Origin: Gammaproteobacteria bacterium
GTDB lineage: Bacteria > Pseudomonadota > Gammaproteobacteria > Steroidobacterales > Steroidobacteraceae
NCBI GenBank assembly: GCA_027451085.1
Contig: DAIDKA010000341.1
Span: 1-12,216, forward strand
DNA length: 12,216 bases
Reading direction: 5' to 3'
The notes below the pieces were generated by a model. The model saw only the letters and a program-made list of their open reading frames with translations, made no database searches and was not told where the DNA came from. Positions 1 through 6,728 of this stretch are shown here, one piece after another. The stretch's first letter is position 1. Each line of letters begins with the position of its first letter. The position numbers and the translations under genes were made by a program.

Positions 1-1
1 G

Positions 2-624
<623 letters not shown>

Positions 625-628
<4 letters not shown>

Positions 629-924
629 GAGTGACCCACCCGGTTGTGGGTCAGCACTGCGCTCACCAGCCGGTTGAGGCGGGCGCAGTACTCCGCCACC
701 GGAGGTTCCGCCTGGACCTGGCGCCGTGTCAGGTCCAGGCTGACCTCGGCCAGGCGCCGTTCGATGCGCTCATCCACCGTCAGCGTATGCGCCATCAAAG
801 CGCACACGCACGAGGTGATCTCAGCATCGAGCGAACGGGCATCCATGCCTGCAATCTCGACTCCCTTGAGTTCGGAGGGGTAGCCTGCATCGAGATGCTG
901 GCGCCAAAGGCTGGTGAGTTGCAT
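625..924 (-). CDS. Conserved-looking small protein of unknown function (99 aa)
   Basis: I do not recognise a named family. The 99-residue product has no signal peptide or membrane helix and looks soluble and mostly helical. It carries three cysteines (two as CVC near residue 39, one near residue 81) that do not form an obvious metal site. It looks genuinely coding because third codon positions are strongly G/C across the frame, matching neighbouring genes, and it fills the gap between hppA and msrB. The start is the ATG at 922-924, with an AGGGGG purine run about 12 bases upstream, which is a weak ribosome-binding site. It converges on hppA, with the two stop codons overlapping, and diverges from msrB with 171 bases between. 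Two strong hairpins (632-653 and 710-740) lie inside it, so part of the reading frame may also carry RNA structure. Function is unknown. Confidence 0.66.
632..653 (+). terminator. Hairpin just after the pyrophosphatase stop, possible terminator
   Basis: A perfect 8-bp stem (TGACCCAC at 632-639, GTGGGTCA at 646-653) with a 6-base CCGGTT loop starts 3 bases after the pyrophosphatase stop codon. There is no T-run on either side, so it is not a canonical intrinsic terminator. It may instead protect the 3' end of the mRNA. It lies inside the last codons of the convergent small gene. Confidence 0.4.
710..740. repeat. Perfect 11-bp inverted repeat with 9-base spacer, inside a small gene
   Basis: GCCTGGACCTG (710-720) and CAGGTCCAGGC (730-740) are exact reverse complements separated by GCGCCGTGT. 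The hairpin is in coding sequence of the small minus-strand gene. No T-run follows on either strand. It could be an RNA hairpin, a protein-binding palindrome or chance. Confidence 0.6.
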
Positions 925-965
925 ATCCGTACGAAACCCCCTGCGGCCTGATATTTGACTGAACG

Positions 966-990
966 CCCGCGGTGATGATCTCGCCGCGGG
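966..990. other. 10-bp hairpin in the msrB upstream gap
   Basis: CCCGCGGTGA (966-975) pairs with TCGCCGCGGG (981-990) over ten base pairs, with one G-T wobble and a 5-base TGATC loop. On the plus strand it is followed, after the 8 bases AAACCCAC, by a run of six T (999-1004). That makes it a possible terminator or attenuator facing msrB, but the spacing is too long for a standard one. It may instead be an operator. The rest of the 925-1095 gap shows nothing else clear. Confidence 0.4.
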
Positions 991-1003
991 AAACCCACTT
1001 TTT

Positions 1004-1009
1004 TATACT
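1004..1009 (+). promoter_or_regulatory. Candidate -10 box for msrB
   Basis: TATACT matches the sigma-70 -10 consensus at five of six positions, about 90 bases before the msrB start. No convincing -35 lies 16-18 bases upstream, where the GC-rich hairpin arm sits, so the promoter call is weak. Confidence 0.2.
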
Positions 1010-1095
1010 CCCCCCCGGCCATTGCCCGCAACGGGCTCAAGCCTGCAGGTATCAGGTGCTATTTTGCGTATATCCACCCGTTACGGAATGTATCC

Positions 1096-1500
1096 ATGAA
1101 CGACAAAGCGACGTTTCCTGTCCACAAGACCGAGGAAGAGTGGCGCAAGGAGCTGACATCACAGCAATTTCATGTGTTGCGGGAACACGGCACCGAGCAC
1201 GCCGGGACCAGCCCGCTCAATGATGAGCACCGGCCGGGGCTGTTCCGCTGTGCAGCATGCGGACAAGAATTATTTAATGCCACGACCAAGTATGACAGCT
1301 GTTCGGGCTGGCCCAGCTTCTTCAAGCCCCTGGATGGCGCGATCGGCACATCGGTCGACAATCGCCACTTCATGCGCCGGACGGAGGTCCACTGCGCCAG
1401 GTGCGGCAGCCACCTGGGCCACGTTTTCCCGGACGGCCCCGAACCCACCGGCCTGCGCTACTGCATGAACGGCGTGTCCCTCAAATTCGAACCAGTTTGA
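1096..1500 (+). CDS. msrB: Peptide-methionine (R)-S-oxide reductase MsrB
   Basis: Reduces the R form of methionine sulfoxide in oxidised proteins, normally using thioredoxin, and is cytosolic because no signal peptide is present. At 134 residues it is the usual single-domain length. Two zinc-binding CxxC pairs are visible (C52/C55 and C100/C103). The catalytic cysteine is C123 in RYCMNGVSLKF, and the conserved GWPSF and HLGHVFPDGP motifs are present. A second cysteine, C69 in DSCSGWPSF, sits one residue before the place where many MsrBs carry the resolving cysteine (SGCGWPSF); whether it resolves the disulfide is open. The ATG at 1096 is preceded by a weak GGAA at about -10. The gene stands alone, divergent from the small unknown gene and convergent with the c-di-GMP gene. 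Confidence 0.97.
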   Translation: MNDKATFPVHKTEEEWRKELTSQQFHVLREHGTEHAGTSPLNDEHRPGLFRCAACGQELFNATTKYDSCSGWPSFFKPLDGAIGTSVDNRHFMRRTEVHCARCGSHLGHVFPDGPEPTGLRYCMNGVSLKFEPV

Positions 1501-1518
1501 AGCGGCGAACCTTGCAAT

Positions 1519-1596
1519 CTGCCCCGCGGCGGGTGTGATGGCCATGGATGGTCCGCATGAATCCCATGGATGGATTCGTCCACCCGCCAGGGGCAG
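1519..1596. other. Long interrupted stem structure between convergent genes
   Basis: The outer arm CTGCCCC (1519-1525) pairs with GGGGCAG (1590-1596). After a 2/1-base bulge, GGCGGGTG (1528-1535) pairs with CACCCGCC (1581-1588), giving 15 bp in all. Inside, ATGAATCC (1557-1564) pairs with GGATTCGT (1572-1579) with one G-T wobble. CCATGGATGG occurs twice (1542-1551 and 1564-1573). No T-run follows on either strand. It fills most of the 119-base gap between the msrB and c-di-GMP gene stops, so a shared transcript-end structure is the simplest reading. A REP-like element or small RNA is also possible. Confidence 0.5.
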
Positions 1597-1619
1597 TTGC
1601 GAGGATCGTCGCGGACCGG

Positions 1620-3911
1620 TCACGCAGCTGCCGGGAACGGCCGCGGCACGCTGATCGCGTAGCCCTGCAGGTAATCGACCCCCAGGCGACGCACGAACTC
1701 CGCGGCCTGCGTGTCCTCCACCTGCTCCGCGATCACCTTGAACTTCATGGACCGCGCCATTTTGATCATGGCGGTGACCATGGCCTGGTTGATGCTGTCC
1801 TGGGCCAGGTTGCGCATCAGGGCGCCGTCTATCTTCAGATAGTCCAGCGGCAGGTTGCGCAGGCGCGAGAACGAACCGACGTCCGAACCGAAATCATCCA
1901 GCGCGAACTCGCAGCCGATGCCGTGCAGCACGCCGATGAAGCGGCGCGCCGCATCCATGTTGGCGCTCACCGCCGCCTCACCGATCTCGAAACACAGCTG
2001 CCTGGGGGATACCCCGGTGCGGTCCAGGCACTCCACGACGAACTCCAGGAACTGCTCGTCCGCCAGTGTCTGCGCCGAGATGTTGATCGAAACGCTCTGC
2101 TGCGGCTGTATCGCGATGTCGCCGCGGCTGAGCGCCGTCAGCGTGGTCTGTACCACCCAGCGGTCCACCAGCCGCATCAGCTTGTGCCGCTCCGCGGCCC
2201 GCATGAACTCTGCGGGGGCCACGTCGCGGCCCGCATCGTCCGACAGGCGCACGAGCACCTCCAGACGCGGGCCGGCAACCTCGTCGACATTGGTCGGCAC
2301 GATGGTCTGGTGGTACAGGTGGAAGCGGTTTTCCTTGAGCGCCGACTGCAGCCGGTGCAGCCAGTGGATCTCGCCGCTGTGGCGCGCCAGCGCCTCGTCA
2401 CGCGCCGAGTACACCGCCACCCGGCCCGTGCCTTCCTTCTTGGCCACGTAGCAGGCCGCATCCGCCGCCGCCAGCATGTCCTCGACGCTGCCGCTCTCGT
2501 GCGAGATCTCCACCAGCCCGATGGACGCACCGACATCGAACAGCCGGTCCTTCCAGACAAAGCGGTACTCGCTCACCTTGCGGCAGACGTCGTCGGCGAT
2601 CTGCCGCGCCTTGTCGAGCGGGCAGCCCATCAGCAGCATGCCGAACTCGTCGCCGCCCAGGCGGCCGACGACATCGCTGTCGCGCACGGACTCGCGCAGC
2701 AGCCGCGCCAGTTCGCGCAGCATGCTGTCGCCGGCCAGGTGGCCGCTGGTGTCATTGACCGCCTTGAAGCGGTCGAGATCGAGGTAGCACAGCACGTGGT
2801 GACCCTCGCCGCGGCGCGCGGTGTCGATGGCCTCGACCACGCGCCGCTCGAACTCACGGCGGTTGAACAACCCGGTGAGCGCATCGTGTGTCGCCTGGTA
2901 GGAAATCTGGCGCGCGATCCCGCGCTGCTCGGTGACGTCCCGCAACATCAGCACCGAACCGGCCTGCGGGCCCGGCAGTGGCGCCGCCGACAGCTCCACC
3001 GCGCTCTCCGCGCCGCCCCGGGGCAGCAGCAACGCCTTGGCGGGGACCCCGGACGCCTGTGACAGCGCATGCTGCAGCGGGTCGCGCAACTGGCGGCCAT
3101 CGGCCTCGTCCACCAGCCTGACGACCTCGGCCAGCGGGCGGCCCAGGCACTGCGACGATTCCATGCCGGTGAGCCGCACGGCGGCAGGATTCATGTAGTC
3201 GATGCAGCCCCGGCTGTCCGTGGTCAGCACGGCCTCGGCAAGCGCATCCAGTGCCAGCGCGCCACGTCCTCCCGGCCCCGGCTCTTCCATCAGGGCGGGC
3301 AGTCGCCGGACGGTCATCGTCGGCAGGATTTCCACCCCGGTCATCAGCAGCGCCCGCGCGCCCTCGTAGTCGATCACCGTCGAGGTGATCTCCAGGCGGG
3401 TGATGTCGCCGGACAGTCCCGCCATCTCGATCTCGTAGCGCTCGGCGGCCGGCTCCCCGGCCAGGCGGTTGGCGATATTGGAGTTCACCAGTTCCGCGTA
3501 CTCCGGCGGTACCATGTCGCCGAGCTTGCGACCGGTGAGCTGCGCCCGCTCGACACCGATCAGATTGGCGAACTGCCGGTTGGCATGCAGGATGGTGTCA
3601 CCATGCACCAGCACCGCCTCGTGGATCCGGTCGGCCAGTTCGGCGAACAGGCGGGATGTGGTGTGCTCGGCCACGCCGGCAGTCGCCACGCGCTTCAGCA
3701 GGTGATTGACCGCCGTGGCCAGCAGCGAGACCTCGTGGCTGTCGTTTGCCACTTCCACCCGGCCGTTCATCGAACCACCGATGGCTATGCGCTGGACCTG
3801 CTGCGACACATGATCGATCGCCGCCAGCTCCCGGCGCTGAAGCAGGTACATGACCCCCAGCAGGGCCGCCACGAGCGCGAGCAGAACACAGGTCAATCCG
3901 ACGATGGACAT
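1620..3911 (-). CDS. Membrane-anchored HAMP-PAS-PAS-GGDEF-EAL cyclic-di-GMP protein
   Basis: Bifunctional signalling protein that could make c-di-GMP (GGDEF domain) and degrade it (EAL domain). In the 763-residue product, one N-terminal membrane helix (about 3-24) is followed by a HAMP-like linker (about 25-77). Two PAS-like sensor domains (about 88-195 and 218-330) come next. The GGDEF domain (about 337-502) has intact GGDEF at 419-423 and an RDSD inhibitory I-site at 410-413. The EAL domain spans about 515-757. The EAL signature reads EVL (551-553), but the metal and catalytic residues are visible: E551, N610, E642, D672, D673, K693, E729 and Q749. Both activities therefore look possible. 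There is no second helix and no periplasmic domain, so the signal is probably cytoplasmic or membrane-derived. An in-frame TAA directly precedes the ATG, so the frame cannot extend further upstream. AAGG about six bases before the ATG may serve as ribosome-binding site. It is transcribed alone, divergent from the methyltransferase operon. Ligands of the PAS domains cannot be told. Confidence 0.95.
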   Translation of the reverse strand: MSIVGLTCVLLALVAALLGVMYLLQRRELAAIDHVSQQVQRIAIGGSMNGRVEVANDSHEVSLLATAVNHLLKRVATAGVAEHTTSRLFAELADRIHEAVLVHGDTILHANRQFANLIGVERAQLTGRKLGDMVPPEYAELVNSNIANRLAGEPAAERYEIEMAGLSGDITRLEITSTVIDYEGARALLMTGVEILPTMTVRRLPALMEEPGPGGRGALALDALAEAVLTTDSRGCIDYMNPAAVRLTGMESSQCLGRPLAEVVRLVDEADGRQLRDPLQHALSQASGVPAKALLLPRGGAESAVELSAAPLPGPQAGSVLMLRDVTEQRGIARQISYQATHDALTGLFNRREFERRVVEAIDTARRGEGHHVLCYLDLDRFKAVNDTSGHLAGDSMLRELARLLRESVRDSDVVGRLGGDEFGMLLMGCPLDKARQIADDVCRKVSEYRFVWKDRLFDVGASIGLVEISHESGSVEDMLAAADAACYVAKKEGTGRVAVYSARDEALARHSGEIHWLHRLQSALKENRFHLYHQTIVPTNVDEVAGPRLEVLVRLSDDAGRDVAPAEFMRAAERHKLMRLVDRWVVQTTLTALSRGDIAIQPQQSVSINISAQTLADEQFLEFVVECLDRTGVSPRQLCFEIGEAAVSANMDAARRFIGVLHGIGCEFALDDFGSDVGSFSRLRNLPLDYLKIDGALMRNLAQDSINQAMVTAMIKMARSMKFKVIAEQVEDTQAAEFVRRLGVDYLQGYAISVPRPFPAAA

Positions 3912-3943
3912 TTAGGCCTTGGAGCTCCCTGCAGGCATGGTCC

Positions 3944-3962
3944 GGCGCGGCCCCCCCGCGCC
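3944..3962. other. GC hairpin upstream of the c-di-GMP gene
   Basis: GGCGCGG (3944-3950) and CCGCGCC (3956-3962) form a perfect 7-bp stem around a CCCCC loop, 33-51 bases upstream of the c-di-GMP gene start, probably in its 5' leader. The rest of the 227-base divergent gap (3912-4138) also holds palindromes GGAGCTCC (3921-3928) and CCTGCAGG (3928-3935) and a short direct repeat of ATATGC-GTCG type (4023-4034, 4038-4047). Confidence 0.3.
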
Positions 3963-4055
3963 AGCGTCCTTGATTCCAGCGAGCATAGCCCATCGAATTG
4001 GGGCCACCCCCTCGCATTCACCATATGCACGTCGCAAATATGCGTCGGGTTCGAC

Positions 4056-4084
4056 TTGGCATCCCCACGCAAAACCCGTAACTT
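4056..4084 (+). promoter_or_regulatory. Candidate promoter of the methyltransferase-rhodanese operon
   Basis: TTGGCA (4056-4061, five of six to the -35 consensus) and TAACTT (4079-4084, a poor -10) are 17 bases apart. They lie about 55 bases before the methyltransferase start, in a locally pyrimidine- and AT-richer patch. This is pattern matching only. Confidence 0.25.
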
Positions 4085-4125
4085 TCTCTCTTTCCGCACT
4101 TCTACCAGACATAACGCATCCGTCC

Positions 4126-4129
4126 GGAG
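4126..4129 (+). promoter_or_regulatory. Ribosome-binding site fixing the methyltransferase start
   Basis: GGAG lies nine bases before the ATG at 4139 and supports that start. Confidence 0.6.
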
Positions 4130-4138
4130 CCTCCCAAG

Positions 4139-4819
4139 ATGACCCCAAGCCAGACCGATTTCGCCCGCGAGCAGATGATCGAGCAACAGGTGCGCGCCTG
4201 GGAAGTGCTCGACGAACACGTCCTCGCCATCCTGCGCCGGGTGCCGCGTAAAACCTTCGTGCCGGCCAGTCACGATTATCTCGTCTTCGCCGACGCGGAC
4301 ATTCCGCTGTCGCACGGCCAGCACATGCTGCGCCCGGGAGTTGCGGGACGGCTGCTGCAGTCCCTCGGGCTCAAGGGTGGCGAGCGCGTACTGGAAATCG
4401 GCACCGGCTCGGGCTATTTCACCGCCTGCCTCGCCGCGGGCGCCACCAGCGTGCGCTCGGTGGAACTGTTTGCAGACCTCGCCGACGCCGCCGCGGCCAA
4501 TCTCAAGCGCGCCGGGGTGCTGAACGCCACGGTCATCACCGCGGACGCGGCCTGCGACGAGGCTCACGCCGCATCCGGCCCGGTCAGCGGCGAGTTCGAC
4601 GCCATCGTGTTCACGGCATCGCTGCCCGTGTACGACACCCGTTTTGAACGGCTGCTGTCCGTGGGCGGACGCCTGCTTGTGAGCATCGGTGAAGGCGTCA
4701 TGCAGGAAACCCTGTTGATCACCCGCACCACCGGTGGCGAATGGCAGCGCGACAGCCTGTACGACATCAGCCTGGACCAGCTGCTCAACGCCCGCCGCCC
4801 GGAATCCTTCAGGTTCTGA
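4139..4819 (+). CDS. PIMT-like SAM-dependent methyltransferase (protein-L-isoaspartate O-methyltransferase family)
   Basis: Class I SAM methyltransferase of the PIMT family. Classical members methylate L-isoaspartyl residues in damaged proteins. The product has 226 residues, about the usual length. The family's N-terminal block MIEQQVRAWEVLDEHVLAIL, then VPRKTFVP, spans 13-42. The SAM-binding motif I VLEIGTGSGYFTA spans 84-96, and GGRLLVSIG lies at 177-185. It departs from classical Pcm: the substrate-side TISQP motif is replaced by HMLRP (62-66), the GSGYQ glutamine is Phe, and the usual TAA-P motif reads TASLP. True repair activity is therefore uncertain, and a different protein or small-molecule substrate is possible. 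It is followed after 20 bases by the rhodanese gene, so the two are probably co-transcribed, perhaps reading on into tolC. I leave the symbol blank because it is unlikely to be the canonical pcm. Confidence 0.85.
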   Translation: MTPSQTDFAREQMIEQQVRAWEVLDEHVLAILRRVPRKTFVPASHDYLVFADADIPLSHGQHMLRPGVAGRLLQSLGLKGGERVLEIGTGSGYFTACLAAGATSVRSVELFADLADAAAANLKRAGVLNATVITADAACDEAHAASGPVSGEFDAIVFTASLPVYDTRFERLLSVGGRLLVSIGEGVMQETLLITRTTGGEWQRDSLYDISLDQLLNARRPESFRF

Positions 4820-4839
4820 ACAGGTATTCAGAATTCATC

Positions 4840-5160
4840 ATGGTGGAACAGATCACTGTTACCGAACTGGCCCGGCGCCTCAAGGAACCGGGTGCGCCAC
4901 TGGTGCTGGACGTGCGCGAGACCTGGGAGATCGAGGCCGCCCGCCTGCCCGGCACCCTGGACATTCCCATGGGCGAGGTCCCGCAGCGGCTCGCGGAACT
5001 GCCACGGGACCGCGAGATCGCCGTGATGTGCCACGCCGGCGGCCGTAGCCTGCGGGTCGCCGGCTTCCTGGCCGCACAAGGATTCAGCAGCGTCCTGAAC
5101 GTCACCGGCGGTATCCATGCCTGGAGCCTCGAGGTCGATCCAGCGATCCCGACGTATTGA
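4840..5160 (+). CDS. Single-domain rhodanese-like sulfurtransferase
   Basis: Small cytosolic sulfur-carrier or transfer protein of 106 residues, the usual length of a single-domain rhodanese. Persulfide would form on C64 in the active-site loop CHAGGRS (64-70), a six-residue loop as in thiosulfate-type rhodaneses. The N-terminal LVLDVRETWEIEAARLPG (21-38) and C-terminal NVTGGIHAW (87-95) motifs are intact, so it is probably active. The ATG at 4840 is chosen because it starts just before the conserved domain and 20 bases after the preceding stop; the ribosome-binding site is poor. The frame extends upstream into the methyltransferase gene, but that part is out of frame with the methyltransferase and not domain-like. 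The physiological sulfur donor and acceptor are unknown. Its link to the methyltransferase and TolC is positional only. Confidence 0.93.
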   Translation: MVEQITVTELARRLKEPGAPLVLDVRETWEIEAARLPGTLDIPMGEVPQRLAELPRDREIAVMCHAGGRSLRVAGFLAAQGFSSVLNVTGGIHAWSLEVDPAIPTY

Positions 5161-5169
5161 TCGTTTAAA

Positions 5170-5184
5170 CAGGGTTGTACCCTG
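5170..5184. other. Short hairpin after the rhodanese gene
   Basis: CAGGGT (5170-5175) and ACCCTG (5179-5184) form a 6-bp stem with a TGT loop, nine bases after the rhodanese stop. No T-run follows. It may be a weak transcript end or part of the tolC upstream control region. Confidence 0.3.
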
Positions 5185-5204
5185 CTGCCGCCAGGTGATA
5201 TAGT
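5175..5204 (+). promoter_or_regulatory. Candidate tolC promoter
   Basis: TTGTAC (5175-5180, a poor -35) is 18 bases from TATAGT (5199-5204, five of six to the -10 consensus). The region is strikingly AT-rich against the surrounding GC-rich sequence and contains a tandem TGATATA repeat (5196-5202 and 5204-5210). The -10 overlaps the palindrome at 5201-5218. The positions are a best guess. Confidence 0.35.
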
Positions 5205-5218
5205 GATATATAACACTA
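5201..5218. promoter_or_regulatory. 18-bp palindrome, possible operator, upstream of tolC
   Basis: TAGTGATAT followed by ATAACACTA is symmetric at eight of nine pairs. It lies 34 bases before the tolC start and overlaps the candidate -10. The size, symmetry and position fit a dimeric repressor site such as those of TetR- or MarR-type regulators. No regulator gene is in the window. Confidence 0.4.
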
Positions 5219-5252
5219 ATAATCAAACGATATCCACCGGACTGGCAACCCA

Positions 5253-6665
5253 ATGAAGCGCTCAGCACTCCTGACCGGACTTGCCCTTGGCATCGTGCGT
5301 GCCGCCGCAGCCACTGACCTGCTGCAGGTGTACGACGACGCCCTGCGCTTTGATCCCCAGATACATGCCGCCGATGCCACCCGCATGGCCAACCGCGAAG
5401 CCTCGCCGCAGGCCCTCTCACAGCTGCTGCCACAGCTCAGCGCCACGGCCTCCTGGTCGCGCGCTTACTCCAACTTTTCAACGCAGGAACCCTTTCCCTC
5501 GGCAACGGGCCAGGTCGTGAACGTCCCCCTGGGCAACTCCGGCTATACCAACCAGCGCGGCTATACCGTGCAATTGCAGCAGAGCCTGTTCTCGTGGGCG
5601 AACTTCGAGGGGCTGAAGAAGGCGCACAAGCAGGTGGCGCAGGCAGAGGCGGACTACCACGCCGCGCAGGAGGACCTGATCCAGCGCGTGGCGACCGCCT
5701 ATTTCAATGTGCTGGGCGCGCAGGATACGGTGGACGCTGATCAGGCCGCGCTCGACGCCTACGTGGAACAGCTGCAGCAGACCAACAAGCGCTACGAGGC
5801 GGGTCTGATCCCGATCACCGATGTCAAGGAGGCGCAGGCTGCGCATGACAACGGCGCCGCCGTGCTCATCGACGCCAAGCGCCAGCTGGCAAGCCAGCAG
5901 CAGGCGCTGCGGGAGATCACCTCCCAGGACTACCCGATGCTGTCCAAGCCCGACGACGACATGCCGCTGCGCGCGCCGATGCCGGCCGACCAGGACGCCT
6001 GGGTCAATGCCTCCATGGATCAGAACCTGTCGCTGATCTCCAGCCGCCTGGCCGCCGACATCGCGCGCGACCAGGTTGAGATCTCGCGCTCCGGCCACCT
6101 GCCAACCGTGTCACTCACCGCCCAGCGGCAGATGACGCACCAGGACGTGAACCAGACGGAGAACTTTTTCGGCGAAGACAGTCCTGCGATTTATCCTGTC
6201 GATCAGACCACGACCCAGTACGGACTGCAGGTCAGCATGCCCCTGTTCAGCGGTGGCGGCACGCAGTCACAGGTGCGGCAATCGCAGTACCAGTGGATCG
6301 CGGCGCGCGACAAGATGCAGCTGACGTCGCGCCAGACCGAGCATCAGGCGCGGGACTCCTACACCAATGTCATAAGCGAAATCGCCCGCGTGAATGCGCT
6401 GAAGCAGAGTCTGATATCGGCACAGGTGGCGCTGCAAGCCATGCAGGCCGGCTACGAAGTCGGCACACGCACCGAATTCGAAGTGCTGCAGGCACGCCAG
6501 GACCTGGTCTCCGCGCAGACCACCTACGCGCAGTCACGCTACACCTACCTGCTGGATGTCATCGCCCTGCGCCTGGCGGCCGGCACCCTGGACCGCAACA
6601 CATTGGTGGAAATCAACAACCTGCTGACGGCCACCACCCCCCGGGCCCCGGCGGGCGCACAGTAA
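5253..6665 (+). CDS. tolC: TolC-family outer-membrane channel protein
   Basis: Outer-membrane and periplasmic trimeric channel used by tripartite efflux pumps or type I secretion. The product has 470 residues, close to E. coli TolC. A signal peptide (about 1-20) has a KR n-region and AAA-type cleavage before TDLLQVYDDAL. The two structural repeats of the family are visible. One runs at about 21-215, with the strand block YTVQLQQSLFSW (104-115) and helix block RYEAGLIPITDVKEAQ (180-195). The other runs at about 250-455, with YGLQVSMPLFSGG (323-335) and GYEVGTRTEFEVLQARQD (400-417). No membrane-fusion or inner-membrane pump gene is adjacent, so it may serve several systems. The ATG at 5253 gives the signal peptide, but its ribosome-binding site is weak (GGA about 12 bases upstream). 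It follows the rhodanese gene by 92 bases and likely has its own promoter. The TolC family is certain; orthology to TolC proper is likely. Confidence 0.95.
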   Translation: MKRSALLTGLALGIVRAAAATDLLQVYDDALRFDPQIHAADATRMANREASPQALSQLLPQLSATASWSRAYSNFSTQEPFPSATGQVVNVPLGNSGYTNQRGYTVQLQQSLFSWANFEGLKKAHKQVAQAEADYHAAQEDLIQRVATAYFNVLGAQDTVDADQAALDAYVEQLQQTNKRYEAGLIPITDVKEAQAAHDNGAAVLIDAKRQLASQQQALREITSQDYPMLSKPDDDMPLRAPMPADQDAWVNASMDQNLSLISSRLAADIARDQVEISRSGHLPTVSLTAQRQMTHQDVNQTENFFGEDSPAIYPVDQTTTQYGLQVSMPLFSGGGTQSQVRQSQYQWIAARDKMQLTSRQTEHQARDSYTNVISEIARVNALKQSLISAQVALQAMQAGYEVGTRTEFEVLQARQDLVSAQTTYAQSRYTYLLDVIALRLAAGTLDRNTLVEINNLLTATTPRAPAGAQ

Positions 6666-6678
6666 CGCCGCCGGCGCA

Positions 6679-6694
6679 GGCTGCGAGTGCAGCC
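6679..6694. terminator. Hairpin between convergent tolC and glycosyltransferase genes
   Basis: GGCTGC (6679-6684) and GCAGCC (6689-6694) form a 6-bp stem with a GAGT loop in the 63-base gap between convergent stops. No T-run follows. A weak bidirectional terminator is the likeliest role. Confidence 0.3.
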
Positions 6695-6728
6695 ACCCAG
6701 GCAGAAAATACCGCCAGCGTGACTGCCG

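Noticed and set aside
972..1223. 83-codon frame starting before msrB in another frame
   Set aside because: Overlaps msrB out of frame, has no recognisable domain and no better ribosome-binding site.
1548..3062. Long plus-strand open frame of 504 codons opposite the c-di-GMP gene
   Set aside because: Composition is His/Arg/Gln-rich with no domain, typical of antisense frames in GC-rich DNA. The minus-strand gene has full HAMP, PAS, GGDEF and EAL motifs.
3069..4142. Plus-strand open frame of 357 codons over the start of the c-di-GMP gene and the divergent gap
   Set aside because: Antisense shadow of a well-supported gene, with low-complexity composition and no motif.
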